In this document: positions 41,345 through 49,565 of the stretch, in pieces
How the letters are laid out: every line of letters starts with the position of its first letter
How positions within the stretch are numbered: position 1 is the first letter of the stretch
Assembly: GCA_024405255.1 (NCBI GenBank)
Contig: JAKSOY010000008.1
Coordinates: forward strand, 1 to 50,427
Origin: Kiritimatiellia bacterium
GTDB lineage: Bacteria > Verrucomicrobiota > Kiritimatiellia > RFP12 > UBA1067
Length of the DNA stretch: 50,427 nt
Direction: 5' to 3'
The notes under the pieces: generated by a model
Databases searched by the model: none
Seen by the model: the letters and a program-made list of their open reading frames with translations, nothing else
Told to the model about the DNA's origin: nothing
Translations under genes and position numbers: made by a program

Positions 41345-41575
41345 TTAGACTTCGCGGATCAGTTCCCAATTCATGTAAAGCAACCAGGTCACAACGCCCA
41401 TCAGAGCAATCGAGACCAGGCACGCGACGAGCGCAATCGTCGCCGCCGTCTTGCCGACACCGTTCGGATCCTTCACCGGAGCGACATCGAGTTTAAAACG
41501 GTCCGCAATCGCCGCACGTCCCGCAGTCGGTGCCGTGGCGATCGTTTCTGGTTCTTGTGTCTTCTTAAGTTTCAT
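41345..41575 (-). CDS. Small single-pass membrane protein, unknown function
   Basis: A 76-residue protein: a polar, Pro/Ala/Thr-rich N-terminal 40 residues and one membrane helix near 45-68 (TIALVACLVSIALMGVVTWLL). AGGAG five bases before the ATG supports it as a real gene. It precedes nadC by 16 bases. I do not recognise it. Small proteins like this are common neighbours of housekeeping genes in related genomes, but I cannot name a family. Confidence 0.6.
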   Translation of the reverse strand: MKLKKTQEPETIATAPTAGRAAIADRFKLDVAPVKDPNGVGKTAATIALVACLVSIALMGVVTWLLYMNWELIREV

Positions 41576-41585
41576 AGCGACTCCT

Positions 41586-41614
41586 ATTTTAGCAAAAAAT
41601 CAGTTTGACGGCAA
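41586..41614 (-). promoter_or_regulatory. Possible promoter for the small protein-nadC-nadD unit
   Basis: On the minus strand, TTGCCG (41614-41609), 17 bases, TAAAAT (41591-41586). The start site would fall almost on the ribosome binding site, which weakens the call. Confidence 0.3.
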
Positions 41615-44506
41615 GTGAACAACCTTCGGATCCTTTTCAGTCACAACAAGCTTGTAGAACCGCTTCGTCTCCGTCGGATCGATGATGATCGAAATCGAGA
41701 ACTCGCCCGTGGCCTCGTCGAATACAGCCTGCTTAACGGCCTCGCCCGACTCATAGCCCGTCGTCACCGCATTCCACGGCCCTGTCGGTTCATCTGCCGT
41801 GAAGAACGAATACCAGAAGCCCCGTACGCCGTTGACAAGCGTCGCCTTGACGAGCAGCTTGCCATCAGGGGCCGATTCGATCGTCAGCGGCGCCGCCCCT
41901 TCCACCCCCTGCGGCATGAGCGCATTCTCATCCAAGGCGAGCGTCACGAACAGACTGCCGTCAGCCCCCTTCTTGAGCGCGCCGTCCAACTTCCAGCCCT
42001 GCGGCGGTTCACCCAAGACGATCTCGGCCCCGGCCGGCAACTTTTCCGCGTCAGCGGCCGAGAGAATCTCGACATCGCCCGAGTGGAGGTTATTGAGATC
42101 GTCATTCCAGTCGATCGGAATCTCGACCTTCGTCTCCGAACTATCCGGCACCCACCGCACGTTGTCCACCCAGGCGCGTCCAGCAGTGGGATCGTCCAGG
42201 AAGTAAGAGAAGGTCCATGTGAGCGTGTTCGTCTCGCCAGGCTGCGCGTTGATGCGCAACGTTTCCTCGATCCAACTTGGGTTGCCGGTCTGCTTATCCA
42301 TCGCCGCCGGCGTGTCAGCACTGAAATCACTGAAGCGATAGAACAGCGAAGAATTGCCGGCAATGCCCCACTGGTAGGTCGCCCCCAATTGGAAGTAGAG
42401 ACGTTCGGCCGTCTTCGACCAGATGTTCGCGGTCGTTCCGGAAGTCCAGGGCTCGGCAACAGACAACACCCTCCAGTTGAAGGTCAACTGACCGGGGCCC
42501 ACGACCTTCGTCGTCAACAGCACCGTTCCATCTACGACGCCGGAATTGATCGTTGCGCCTGCCGACGCACCATTCACCGCCGTCCCGTCTTCGACGCGCC
42601 CCCACTGACCCGAACCATTCGTCGCAGACCAGTCGAAATCCAGCTCTTCCGCATCCACGGCATTTGCCAGCGGATCATCCTTCTTCCAATGCGCCACAAG
42701 ATTCGTCACCCCGGCCGAAAGCGGAGGTACCGTATTCGTATTCGTCACGGCGTCTCCCGACGGCGTCCACCACTCGTCAAAGACGAGTTTCGGCGTATGG
42801 TTCGTCACAGACGGGAAACCGCCATATTGTTCATCGACCGTCACGAGGATGTTCGACGTTGTCGGACCCGTCTCCGCCACACCGAAGACACCTCCGTTCG
42901 CATCGAGCGTGACGTAATAGGATTCGGCTTTCCAGCGGGCGAACAGAACCACGTCGTCTCCCGACGTCACCGTAAGGTTGATCACCTCCGCACCATCGGC
43001 GAACACCACATCCCCATCTGTCGCACGCGCCCAGCCGATAAACTCGTAACCGTCCTTCTCAAAAGTACAGACCGGCAATTTCACCGCACTCCCGTAGGAA
43101 AGCGGCAACGATGCCATCACACCCGTGGCCTTTTCATCATTAGGCGCAAAGGACACGGAATAGCGAATCGGCTCCCATACGGCATGCAATCTGACGGTTT
43201 CTCCGTCTCGCAGCCCCGCCAGGTTCGCACTCGACTCCCCAGGCCAAACAATCGGACCCGTCGCCGTCGTCGCCCATCCCGCAAACGTATATCCAGGGTT
43301 CGTGAATGTACAAACAGGCAACTTCAAACCGTCGTCGTAGGTCCGCAACATGTCCATCATCGAACCATTTCCGCCATTCGGGAAAAATTGAACCGTATAG
43401 GCAAACGGCACCCAAACCGCATAGAGGTTAAACACGCCCTCTTCATTGAATTCGAAATCGAGCGTCGACACCATCTCCCCCGCCCCCCAATCGGGCGTAG
43501 GCGCCGTGCTACTCCTCGCCCAGCCACTGAACGTATAGCCCGAACGTTCGATCCTCAACGCCAACGTCGTCGCCACACCGTACGTAATGACTTGCGTCGA
43601 GTAGAGGTCGCTGTTGTAGTTTCGATGATAGTGAATCGAATAGACGTTCGGCGACCAGAGCGCCACCAGCGTCAAAACTTCATTCGTCGTCAGACTCTCC
43701 ACTTCGGCATTGTCACGATAGGTCACGCCGCTGACCGTGTTCGACCAGCAGTCAAACACGTAATTGGCGCGCGTAAATGCACAGGATTTCAACCGCTGCG
43801 CCTGATCGTAGACAAACTCCTGGTCTGCCATCGTACCGGTTCCACCCTCGCCAGGCTCAAAATGCACACGATAGTGAATTGGATCCCACTTGGCCGTGAA
43901 CGTCTGGTTCGTCAGCGTCCGCACCGTTTCGGTACCTTTCCATTCCTGACCTTCACCCCACCAGCCCTTGAAATCACAGCCTTCGCGCTGGGGAATCGGG
44001 AGATTGCCATACGGTTGATCGTAGGTAATCGTCATGTACGAAGGATTTACATTTCCGCCGCACGCATCGAAACTCAACGTGAACGTCATCGCCTCGTAGG
44101 TGAGATTCGTCACGTACGTAATCAGCTGCTCCGTGCCACCCGCCAAGGACTGCGCCGTATAGAACGGTACGGCGGAGCCATTTGAAATAAGTCCTGTGAG
44201 CGGTGTCGCCTGACTACCAAAGGTACTTGTATAATAATGGAACTGCGCATTCTTATAGCCCGGCTTAAGATTCACCTTCAACGCAATGGAATCGACAAGC
44301 CCGCTTCTCGAAAGGGCGCCTTCTGCCGGCGTCACGAGATTGGTTGCCGTGAAACCATAGTCCGTGAGCTGCAATTCAAGGCTGTCAACTGCAAGGCCCA
44401 TCTCGCCGAATGTCGGAAGATTGACAACATAGGACCCCTTTTCGCCAAAGGCCGTGCCGCCAACAAGCACGAACATTGCCGCCATCCACATCATCCGTCT
44501 TTTCAT
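41600..44506 (-). CDS. Secreted InlB B-repeat (Flg_new) protein with shared C-terminal module
   Basis: A 968-residue protein starting at MKRRMMWMAAMFVLVGGTAFG (signal peptide); GGGAGG lies six bases before the ATG. Residues about 150-640 hold roughly seven repeats of the InlB B/Flg_new type, with units like YTVQFFPNGGNG...YTFAGWAT...LHAVWEP. A MAM/LamG-like beta region follows (VVGPGQLTFNWRVLSV..., TLTWTFSYFLDD). Residues about 794-968 are a module that recurs, about two-thirds identical by eye, at the end of the neighbouring C10 peptidase, ending RFYKLVVTEK. Surface or secreted protein; binding partner unknown. Confidence 0.85.
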   Translation of the reverse strand: MKRRMMWMAAMFVLVGGTAFGEKGSYVVNLPTFGEMGLAVDSLELQLTDYGFTATNLVTPAEGALSRSGLVDSIALKVNLKPGYKNAQFHYYTSTFGSQATPLTGLISNGSAVPFYTAQSLAGGTEQLITYVTNLTYEAMTFTLSFDACGGNVNPSYMTITYDQPYGNLPIPQREGCDFKGWWGEGQEWKGTETVRTLTNQTFTAKWDPIHYRVHFEPGEGGTGTMADQEFVYDQAQRLKSCAFTRANYVFDCWSNTVSGVTYRDNAEVESLTTNEVLTLVALWSPNVYSIHYHRNYNSDLYSTQVITYGVATTLALRIERSGYTFSGWARSSTAPTPDWGAGEMVSTLDFEFNEEGVFNLYAVWVPFAYTVQFFPNGGNGSMMDMLRTYDDGLKLPVCTFTNPGYTFAGWATTATGPIVWPGESSANLAGLRDGETVRLHAVWEPIRYSVSFAPNDEKATGVMASLPLSYGSAVKLPVCTFEKDGYEFIGWARATDGDVVFADGAEVINLTVTSGDDVVLFARWKAESYYVTLDANGGVFGVAETGPTTSNILVTVDEQYGGFPSVTNHTPKLVFDEWWTPSGDAVTNTNTVPPLSAGVTNLVAHWKKDDPLANAVDAEELDFDWSATNGSGQWGRVEDGTAVNGASAGATINSGVVDGTVLLTTKVVGPGQLTFNWRVLSVAEPWTSGTTANIWSKTAERLYFQLGATYQWGIAGNSSLFYRFSDFSADTPAAMDKQTGNPSWIEETLRINAQPGETNTLTWTFSYFLDDPTAGRAWVDNVRWVPDSSETKVEIPIDWNDDLNNLHSGDVEILSAADAEKLPAGAEIVLGEPPQGWKLDGALKKGADGSLFVTLALDENALMPQGVEGAAPLTIESAPDGKLLVKATLVNGVRGFWYSFFTADEPTGPWNAVTTGYESGEAVKQAVFDEATGEFSISIIIDPTETKRFYKLVVTEKDPKVVHLPSN

Positions 44507-44545
44507 TTGAACCTCCCTCGTTCGCCGCAACCCTCAAAAGGAAGC

Positions 44546-44568
44546 GCCCGGACGGTTCTCGTCCGGGC
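44546..44568 (-). terminator. Hairpin terminator after the C10 peptidase gene
   Basis: GCCCGGACG (44546-44554), five-base loop, CGTCCGGGC (44560-44568): nine perfect base pairs. On the minus strand the tail is GCTTCCTTTTG, a weak T run. The next gene begins 40 bases later with no obvious promoter, so partial read-through is likely. Confidence 0.65.
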
Positions 44569-44597
44569 GGCCCCTCATTCCCGGTCGAATCTCGACC

Positions 44598-47500
44598 TTA
44601 CTCGGCAGACGGATTCTTCTCCGTCACCACGAGCTTGTAGAACCGCTTCGTCTCCGTCGGATCGACGAGGATCGAGAGCGAGAAGCTGCCCGTGGACTCC
44701 TTGAGCGCCGCCTGCTTGACAGGCGTACCCGACTCGTAGCCCGACGTCACCACTTCCCAAGGACCCGTCAGTTCGTCCGCCGTGAAGAGCGAATACCAGA
44801 AGCCCTTCACACCATTGGCGATTTCCGCCTTGACGAGCAGCTTGCCCTCCGCTGCCGGTATGATCGTAATCGGAGCAGCCGCACCTTCCACCGCCTTCGG
44901 CGCCAGCACGTTCTCGTCCAGCACGAGCGTCGCCGTCAGGCTGCCGTCCTTGCCTTTCTTGACCGCGCCGTCGAGCTTCCAGCCCAGCGGCGGCTTGCCC
45001 ACAATGATCTGGGCGTTCGGCGGCAGTTTCTTCGCGTCGGCGGCCGAAAGGATTTCAACCTCGCCCGAGTGGAGGTTGTCCAGCGCCTCGTTCCAGTCGA
45101 TCGGAATATCGACCTTCACAACCGGCGGATCATCCGGTTCGTCCCGGTTTTCCACCTGCACCCAGTAGAGGACGAGTTTGACATCCTGCGACGGCGTGAG
45201 GCCCACAACCGGTCCGCTGCCCGCCGCCAGCGCAAAGCCCTCGCCCTTCGCCGCCTCGCCGATGACCCCGGCATCGTGCGCAAGCGTCTCGTCGTCTTCG
45301 TAACCGTAGAAGTTCCAGATGTAGCACTCCCATGTCCGACCGCGACGATCCTTGTAGGTGAGCGGCGACGGCACAAGCGCGAGCTGCGCATTCGGCAGCG
45401 TCGCCTCTTCGCCCTGCACGATCTCCGTGCCTTCCGTCTCTTCGGTACCGCCGTAGATCTTCATCTTCGGCATCGTCGAAAGATCGCTCACTTCGTTCAG
45501 ACCCGTGATCTGTCCGTCTTCGTCGACATCAAGGGTGTACGAAACAACCTTGAAGAGGTAGTTCGTACCCTCCGCCTTTTGCTCTGCCGTCGTCTGCTGA
45601 CGGAACTTGACATTGAGCTCCATCGGCTCGTAGGCTTTCACGAGCACGCACGGTCCACCGGCGGAGAAACCTTCCGGCAGGCCCTTCTCCGTCGCGCCAT
45701 TCCAGCGTTCCACCGTCCAGCGTTCAGCCGGCTTGGCCGTGAAGAGCACGTCCTCGCCGTACTTGTACCAGCCCGTACCCGGCTCGGTCGTACCCGCCGA
45801 AGCCTTCGGCGACGGCGTGCCCACCGTGATGCGCACGTAGTTCGTCACCATGTTCCAGGTGAGCGTGCACTGGTCGCCCGACGAAACCGTATACGAAACT
45901 TCCGAACCGCTGCCCGTCTGCTCCGTCACCACGTTGGAGTACAGGTTCGAGCACGACAGGGTGTAGCCGCCAACGCCCATCACAACGCCGACAACCTCGT
46001 TCGTCAGCTCGAAGGACGCCGTCGCGACCACGGTCTGGCCATTCGTATAGCAGCCCGTCGTCGTTCCCCAGGCCGGTACGACTTCACCTGCGGTCAGACC
46101 GCTCTCCGTACGCACCGTCCAGGAAATCTCAGACCCCTGCTTCGTGAATTCATCCCAGCCGGCGGCGATCACCGCATCGACGCTCTCCTTGAACGCGTCC
46201 GGAATCGTCGCATCGTATTCCGGCCACAGCGTGAACAGGCCGTAGACGCCTTCCGAACCCGAGGGCGCGTAGGTCGAGATCAACAGGTTCGTCCCCACGG
46301 CCGTCACGATGTTCGTCACCGGAACCGAGTTGGTCGTCGAGGATTCGTCTTCCTCGGAATCCTCGATCTTCGCCTGTTCCAGAATGTTCGTGACCGTGAA
46401 CTCGTTCGTCGTCGTCACCGTACGGCCATAGCCATACGCGAGACGGCCGTTCGTGAAGTACCAGCGCGATTCCTCCTTCGAATCCTTCGGCAGCAGCACG
46501 CCATAGGAGGGGCACACATCGCCGTTCGTCGCGGACGACGTGGTGAAGTAGTACACGAAGTGATTGGTGAAATCGTCCTTGTTCTCCAAGTCCTGCTTGA
46601 AGATCTCGTCAAGCACCTGCTGCGTATTCGTTTCGCCGCTGATGCCGCTGATGCGGAGAATCGCCTTACCTTCTTCCAGCGCCGTCTTCACCGCCGTCTC
46701 GAAACGGAAGCACACCGTGCTGTTCAAAAGCGGGAACGGATTGAACCATTCCGGCAGTTCGCGCGCCAGCGTCTTTTCACTCGTCGACTTCACGCACGCC
46801 TCGCCCACCTCGTATTCGGCCATCTTGCCGGCGCAGGTGAACTTGTAGACGCCCGGAACCGCCGGCACACGCGTACCGAACCAGCCGTCCGCCGTCGTCG
46901 TCAGCTTGCGCAGCACATGGGTACGGCGAATCGTCGGCGCGGGCTCCTCGCCCTCCGCTTCCTCGCCCGTCGGCTCGCCCGGAATCTCCTCTTCGATCGT
47001 ATCCACGACATTGAGGAACGTCAGCTCGGCATCCGCGACCTTTTCGCCCTTGTTGTTCTTCACCTGGCCCACAACCGGCACCACGCGGCTGTCCTTCCAG
47101 GAAATCATCGTCACAATGCCGTCCACGACTTCCGAAATGTACGAGGAACCGCCCATCGTCGCCTTCGTGTCGACCATCGGCAACGCATACCAGCCATCGC
47201 CCGAACCGCCCCAGCCCATGAAGATACGCACACGCTCGACACCGTCGTAGTCCTGGCCGTAGCCGACGCACACCACCGAGTGGCTCTCGATGCTGATGCC
47301 CACCGGGGCACCCGCCGCGCACTGGCCGTAGATGAGCTTGCGATAGGTCTCGCTGTTCCACGGCTGCTGCGCGTCGCGCAGGTTGATGAAACGCGCTTCC
47401 TTGAATCCGAAGACTTTCTTCAATGCCGTGACGATGTTCTCTTCAATCGCACCCGATTCGTTGTCCGTCCAGTGCATCGTCACACCCACAGCCGCATTGT

Positions 47501-48401
47501 ACGCGACACGACCGATGATCTCGCGCTGTTCGTCGCTCAAACGAGAATAGGCGCTCGCACGAAGCCCCTCGAACGAACTCCAGTCGATCTCGCCTTTTTT
47601 CGTCGTCGCCGGCTGGAAGTTGCACACGGGCGACTCCTGGCACGGGACATTGTTGTAGGTGCAGCCTCTGTTCACGTACTCCACCGCATTCGTGGCGCCG
47701 AAGAACTGCACGATCGCCGCGCATGCCGTCGCCACGCAGCCGCACACGGAATGATTCGGCGTATAGTAGTTGTAGAGGTAGCCGCCGCTCGAACCCTGGC
47801 TCCAGTGCGTGAGCGGGCCATTCCGCTCGAAGCCCTTCACCACGCACACTTCCATGTCGACGACATCGCGCCCCAGCGTTTCATCCTCCAGCAGCTTCGC
47901 CTTGCCGCCCAGACCCAGACGCGCCCACTTCTTCTCCTGCTGCAACGCCCATTCGGCCACACCCGCCGACCGACCGTCCGTTGCACCAGGCGCCACCGGG
48001 GCCACCGACTGCAGCCTCGCCGCACCATCCTCCTGGTAAAGGCCCAAGACTCGCAGACGCGCACGCATGTCGCGCCGCAGAATGCCCCGCAGCGGATGCG
48101 CCGCCGGCAGCTCGCCCGGATCGTTGTCGAGCGCCGCCACCACCGGTTCGATCTCCGTCACAGGCGCCACGATCACGCAGCCGTCGCCCGTCATCGAAAC
48201 CTGGTGCCACAGCACCGTCTCGGCCTTGTTCGTGTCACGCACCGTGATCACCTTGCCCGTCGCCGCACGGCCCGCGCCGAACTTCTCGTTGCGCAAAACC
48301 CATGCGTTCGCGGCGGCGACCGCCATTTCAGACGACACCGACTCGGCGCAGGCGCCAAGCGCCAACGCTGCAGCAATCAACGTTAAAATGCTTCTCTTCA
48401 T
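44598..48401 (-). CDS. Secreted C10-family (streptopain-like) cysteine peptidase, multidomain
   Basis: A 1267-residue protein starting at MKRSILTLIAAALALGAC; GGGGAAG lies seven bases upstream. LGAC could be a lipobox. A pro-region (about 20-190) resembles Spi_C10-type propeptides. The catalytic domain has CGCVATAC, with Cys222 equivalent to the SpeB catalytic Cys, and SHSVVCVGYG with His374, then MGWGGSGDGWY. A CarboxypepD_reg-like domain follows (about 440-530), then beta-rich domains, including an InlB/Big-like stretch near 860-940. Residues about 1095-1267 are the same C-terminal module as in the InlB-repeat protein. It should be secreted and activated by propeptide removal. Substrate unknown. 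Confidence 0.85.
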   Translation of the reverse strand: MKRSILTLIAAALALGACAESVSSEMAVAAANAWVLRNEKFGAGRAATGKVITVRDTNKAETVLWHQVSMTGDGCVIVAPVTEIEPVVAALDNDPGELPAAHPLRGILRRDMRARLRVLGLYQEDGAARLQSVAPVAPGATDGRSAGVAEWALQQEKKWARLGLGGKAKLLEDETLGRDVVDMEVCVVKGFERNGPLTHWSQGSSGGYLYNYYTPNHSVCGCVATACAAIVQFFGATNAVEYVNRGCTYNNVPCQESPVCNFQPATTKKGEIDWSSFEGLRASAYSRLSDEQREIIGRVAYNAAVGVTMHWTDNESGAIEENIVTALKKVFGFKEARFINLRDAQQPWNSETYRKLIYGQCAAGAPVGISIESHSVVCVGYGQDYDGVERVRIFMGWGGSGDGWYALPMVDTKATMGGSSYISEVVDGIVTMISWKDSRVVPVVGQVKNNKGEKVADAELTFLNVVDTIEEEIPGEPTGEEAEGEEPAPTIRRTHVLRKLTTTADGWFGTRVPAVPGVYKFTCAGKMAEYEVGEACVKSTSEKTLARELPEWFNPFPLLNSTVCFRFETAVKTALEEGKAILRISGISGETNTQQVLDEIFKQDLENKDDFTNHFVYYFTTSSATNGDVCPSYGVLLPKDSKEESRWYFTNGRLAYGYGRTVTTTNEFTVTNILEQAKIEDSEEDESSTTNSVPVTNIVTAVGTNLLISTYAPSGSEGVYGLFTLWPEYDATIPDAFKESVDAVIAAGWDEFTKQGSEISWTVRTESGLTAGEVVPAWGTTTGCYTNGQTVVATASFELTNEVVGVVMGVGGYTLSCSNLYSNVVTEQTGSGSEVSYTVSSGDQCTLTWNMVTNYVRITVGTPSPKASAGTTEPGTGWYKYGEDVLFTAKPAERWTVERWNGATEKGLPEGFSAGGPCVLVKAYEPMELNVKFRQQTTAEQKAEGTNYLFKVVSYTLDVDEDGQITGLNEVSDLSTMPKMKIYGGTEETEGTEIVQGEEATLPNAQLALVPSPLTYKDRRGRTWECYIWNFYGYEDDETLAHDAGVIGEAAKGEGFALAAGSGPVVGLTPSQDVKLVLYWVQVENRDEPDDPPVVKVDIPIDWNEALDNLHSGEVEILSAADAKKLPPNAQIIVGKPPLGWKLDGAVKKGKDGSLTATLVLDENVLAPKAVEGAAAPITIIPAAEGKLLVKAEIANGVKGFWYSLFTADELTGPWEVVTSGYESGTPVKQAALKESTGSFSLSILVDPTETKRFYKLVVTEKNPSAE

Positions 48402-48472
48402 GCCAACTTCCCCGTTTGAAAACAACACGGTCATGGTGAAAGTGTACACTCCCCCATGAAAATTTACCGTAC

Positions 48473-48478
48473 ATTATA
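48473..48478 (-). promoter_or_regulatory. -10 box for the C10 peptidase gene
   Basis: A perfect TATAAT on the minus strand, preceded by GTG. The -35 region 17-18 bases upstream is weak (ATTCCG), so activation or a TG-extended -10 may compensate. It lies 72 bases before the start codon. Confidence 0.5.
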
Positions 48479-48523
48479 CACGATTTTGAGGAAAAACGGA
48501 ATGGGAAAATGAGAAAAAGTAAA

Positions 48524-48540
48524 GGGGCGAAAATCGCCCC
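48524..48540 (-). terminator. Terminator downstream of smpB
   Basis: On the minus strand, GGGGCGA, loop TTT, TCGCCCC, then TTTACTTTTT. It lies after the heptamer repeat tract that follows smpB and before the C10 promoter. Confidence 0.7.
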
Positions 48541-48554
48541 CTTCCACGCCATCC

Positions 48555-48662
48555 CCGAAACCTGAAAACTGAAGATTGAAGACTGAAGCCTGAAACCTGA
48601 AAACTGAAGACTGAAGCCTGAAGCCTGAAAACTGAAGATTGAAGATTGAAGACTGAAGATTG
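48555..48662 (-). repeat. Heptanucleotide tandem repeat tract (CTGAAGA type)
   Basis: Fifteen degenerate seven-base units and a partial one, all fitting (C/T)(T/C)GAA(G/A)(A/C): for example CTGAAGA, TTGAAGA, CTGAAGC, CTGAAAA, with no break in the seven-base phase. The tract begins directly after the smpB stop. It could be read as a protein heptad (SSVFxLQ) but has no support as a gene. Confidence 0.9.
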
Positions 48663-48663
48663 T

Positions 48664-49125
48664 CTAGAGCCCTTCACGGGCCATGTCGCGCTTGAGCGCC
48701 TTCTGCTTGAGCGTGTCGCGCTTGTCGTGCAGCGCCTTGCCGCGGCACACGCCCAGCTCGAGCTTGATGCGCCCCTTCTTCAGATAAAGGCGCAGCGGTA
48801 TCAGCGTGAGCCCCTTCGCCTCGGTCTTGAGCCGCAGCTCTTCGACTTCCTTCTTGTGTACGAGGAGACGGCGATTGCCCTGCGGCGAATGGTTGAACCG
48901 GTTGCCGAAGGCGTACACGGGGATGTTCATCGCCACCACGTAGAGCTGCCCCCCCAATACGGCCCCGTACGCCCCGGACAAGGATGCCTCCCCGTGGCGC
49001 ACCACTTTCACCTCGGTACCACGCAACTCAATGCCGCACTCGATCTTCTCGAGCACGGCATAGTCGTGATACGCACGGCGATTGACCGCAAAGTCACCCG
49101 GCGCTGTTTTCTTCTTCTCCGCCAC
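48664..49125 (-). CDS. smpB: SsrA-binding protein
   Basis: A 153-residue protein of normal length, the partner of tmRNA in rescuing stalled ribosomes. Family blocks are clear: VNRRAYHDYAVLEKIECGIELRGTEVK, NIPVYAFGN, RRLLVHKKEVEEL, LTLIPLRLYLKKGRIKLELGVCRGK and DKRDTLKQK. The C-terminal basic tail (ALKRDMAREGL) is present. It lies 30 bases after rpoZ and uses the rpoZ promoter. I see no ssrA (tmRNA) gene in the window. Confidence 0.96.
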   Translation of the reverse strand: MAEKKKTAPGDFAVNRRAYHDYAVLEKIECGIELRGTEVKVVRHGEASLSGAYGAVLGGQLYVVAMNIPVYAFGNRFNHSPQGNRRLLVHKKEVEELRLKTEAKGLTLIPLRLYLKKGRIKLELGVCRGKALHDKRDTLKQKALKRDMAREGL

Positions 49126-49155
49126 AAATCCCCTGGCCTTCCGGCCGACTCGCGC

Positions 49156-49434
49156 TTAGATCGCCGCGAAAATGGACGGCGACGACGCGTGCTTCTGCCA
49201 ACGCGTCTTCGCTTCTTCCGCCTTCGCAATCGCATCGAAGTCGATTTCGCTGATGAGCCGGCCTTCCGCCACCTCGCGCAGCGCGATGTCGACCTTGTCT
49301 TCGTCATAAGAGAGCGGCTTCACAAGCGGCTTCTCGCCCGCAATGAGCTGCTTTTCCCGCTTGGAGATCAGGTTCACGAGAACCGGGATCGACGGGACGC
49401 GTTCATGGGCTTTCTTGAGATATTCGGTGTTCAT
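49156..49434 (-). CDS. rpoZ: RNA polymerase omega subunit
   Basis: A 92-residue protein that begins MNTEYLKKAHERVPSIPVLVNLISKR, matching the omega N-terminal helix region, with the further ALREVAEGRL block where omega contacts the beta-prime subunit. GGAGAG six bases before the ATG supports this start over one eight codons earlier. The C-terminal 30 residues vary among species. It is first in an rpoZ-smpB unit and has a strong promoter. Confidence 0.85.
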   Translation of the reverse strand: MNTEYLKKAHERVPSIPVLVNLISKREKQLIAGEKPLVKPLSYDEDKVDIALREVAEGRLISEIDFDAIAKAEEAKTRWQKHASSPSIFAAI

Positions 49435-49486
49435 TCTGCTCTCCGTAAAATGTTTCATTCGCCTTTCTCAGCGAAATGAGTCCTTT

Positions 49487-49515
49487 ATTATACAATTTTC
49501 ACAACGATCAGGCAA
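49487..49515 (-). promoter_or_regulatory. Sigma-70 promoter for rpoZ-smpB
   Basis: On the minus strand, TTGCCT (49515-49510), 17 bases, perfect TATAAT (49492-49487). This is the best promoter in the window. Its -35 context TTTTCCCCTTGCCT is shared with the lipoprotein promoter. Confidence 0.8.
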
Positions 49516-49522
49516 GGGGAAA

Positions 49523-49564
49523 AATTGAAAAGTTAAAGATTGAAAATTAAAGATTAAAGGTTGG
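49523..49564 (-). repeat. A/T-rich heptamer-phased tract upstream of rpoZ
   Basis: Six seven-base units of the kind AATTGAA, AAGTTAA, AGATTGA, AAATTAA, AGATTAA, AGGTTGG. The period and base pattern match the longer tract after smpB, but the units are A/T-richer. It lies just upstream of the rpoZ -35 box. Confidence 0.6.
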
Positions 49565-49565
49565 A

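Noticed and set aside
45069..48386. 1,105-codon plus-strand frame opposite the C10 peptidase
   Set aside because: In-register antisense shadow with no recognisable domain.
48555..48662. CRISPR-like array
   Set aside because: Units are seven bases and contiguous with no spacers.
48474..48677. Small protein with SSVFxLQ heptads encoded by the repeat tract
   Set aside because: The heptad is a product of the seven-base DNA repeat (21 bases encode seven residues); no ribosome binding site, and it overlaps the smpB end and a terminator.
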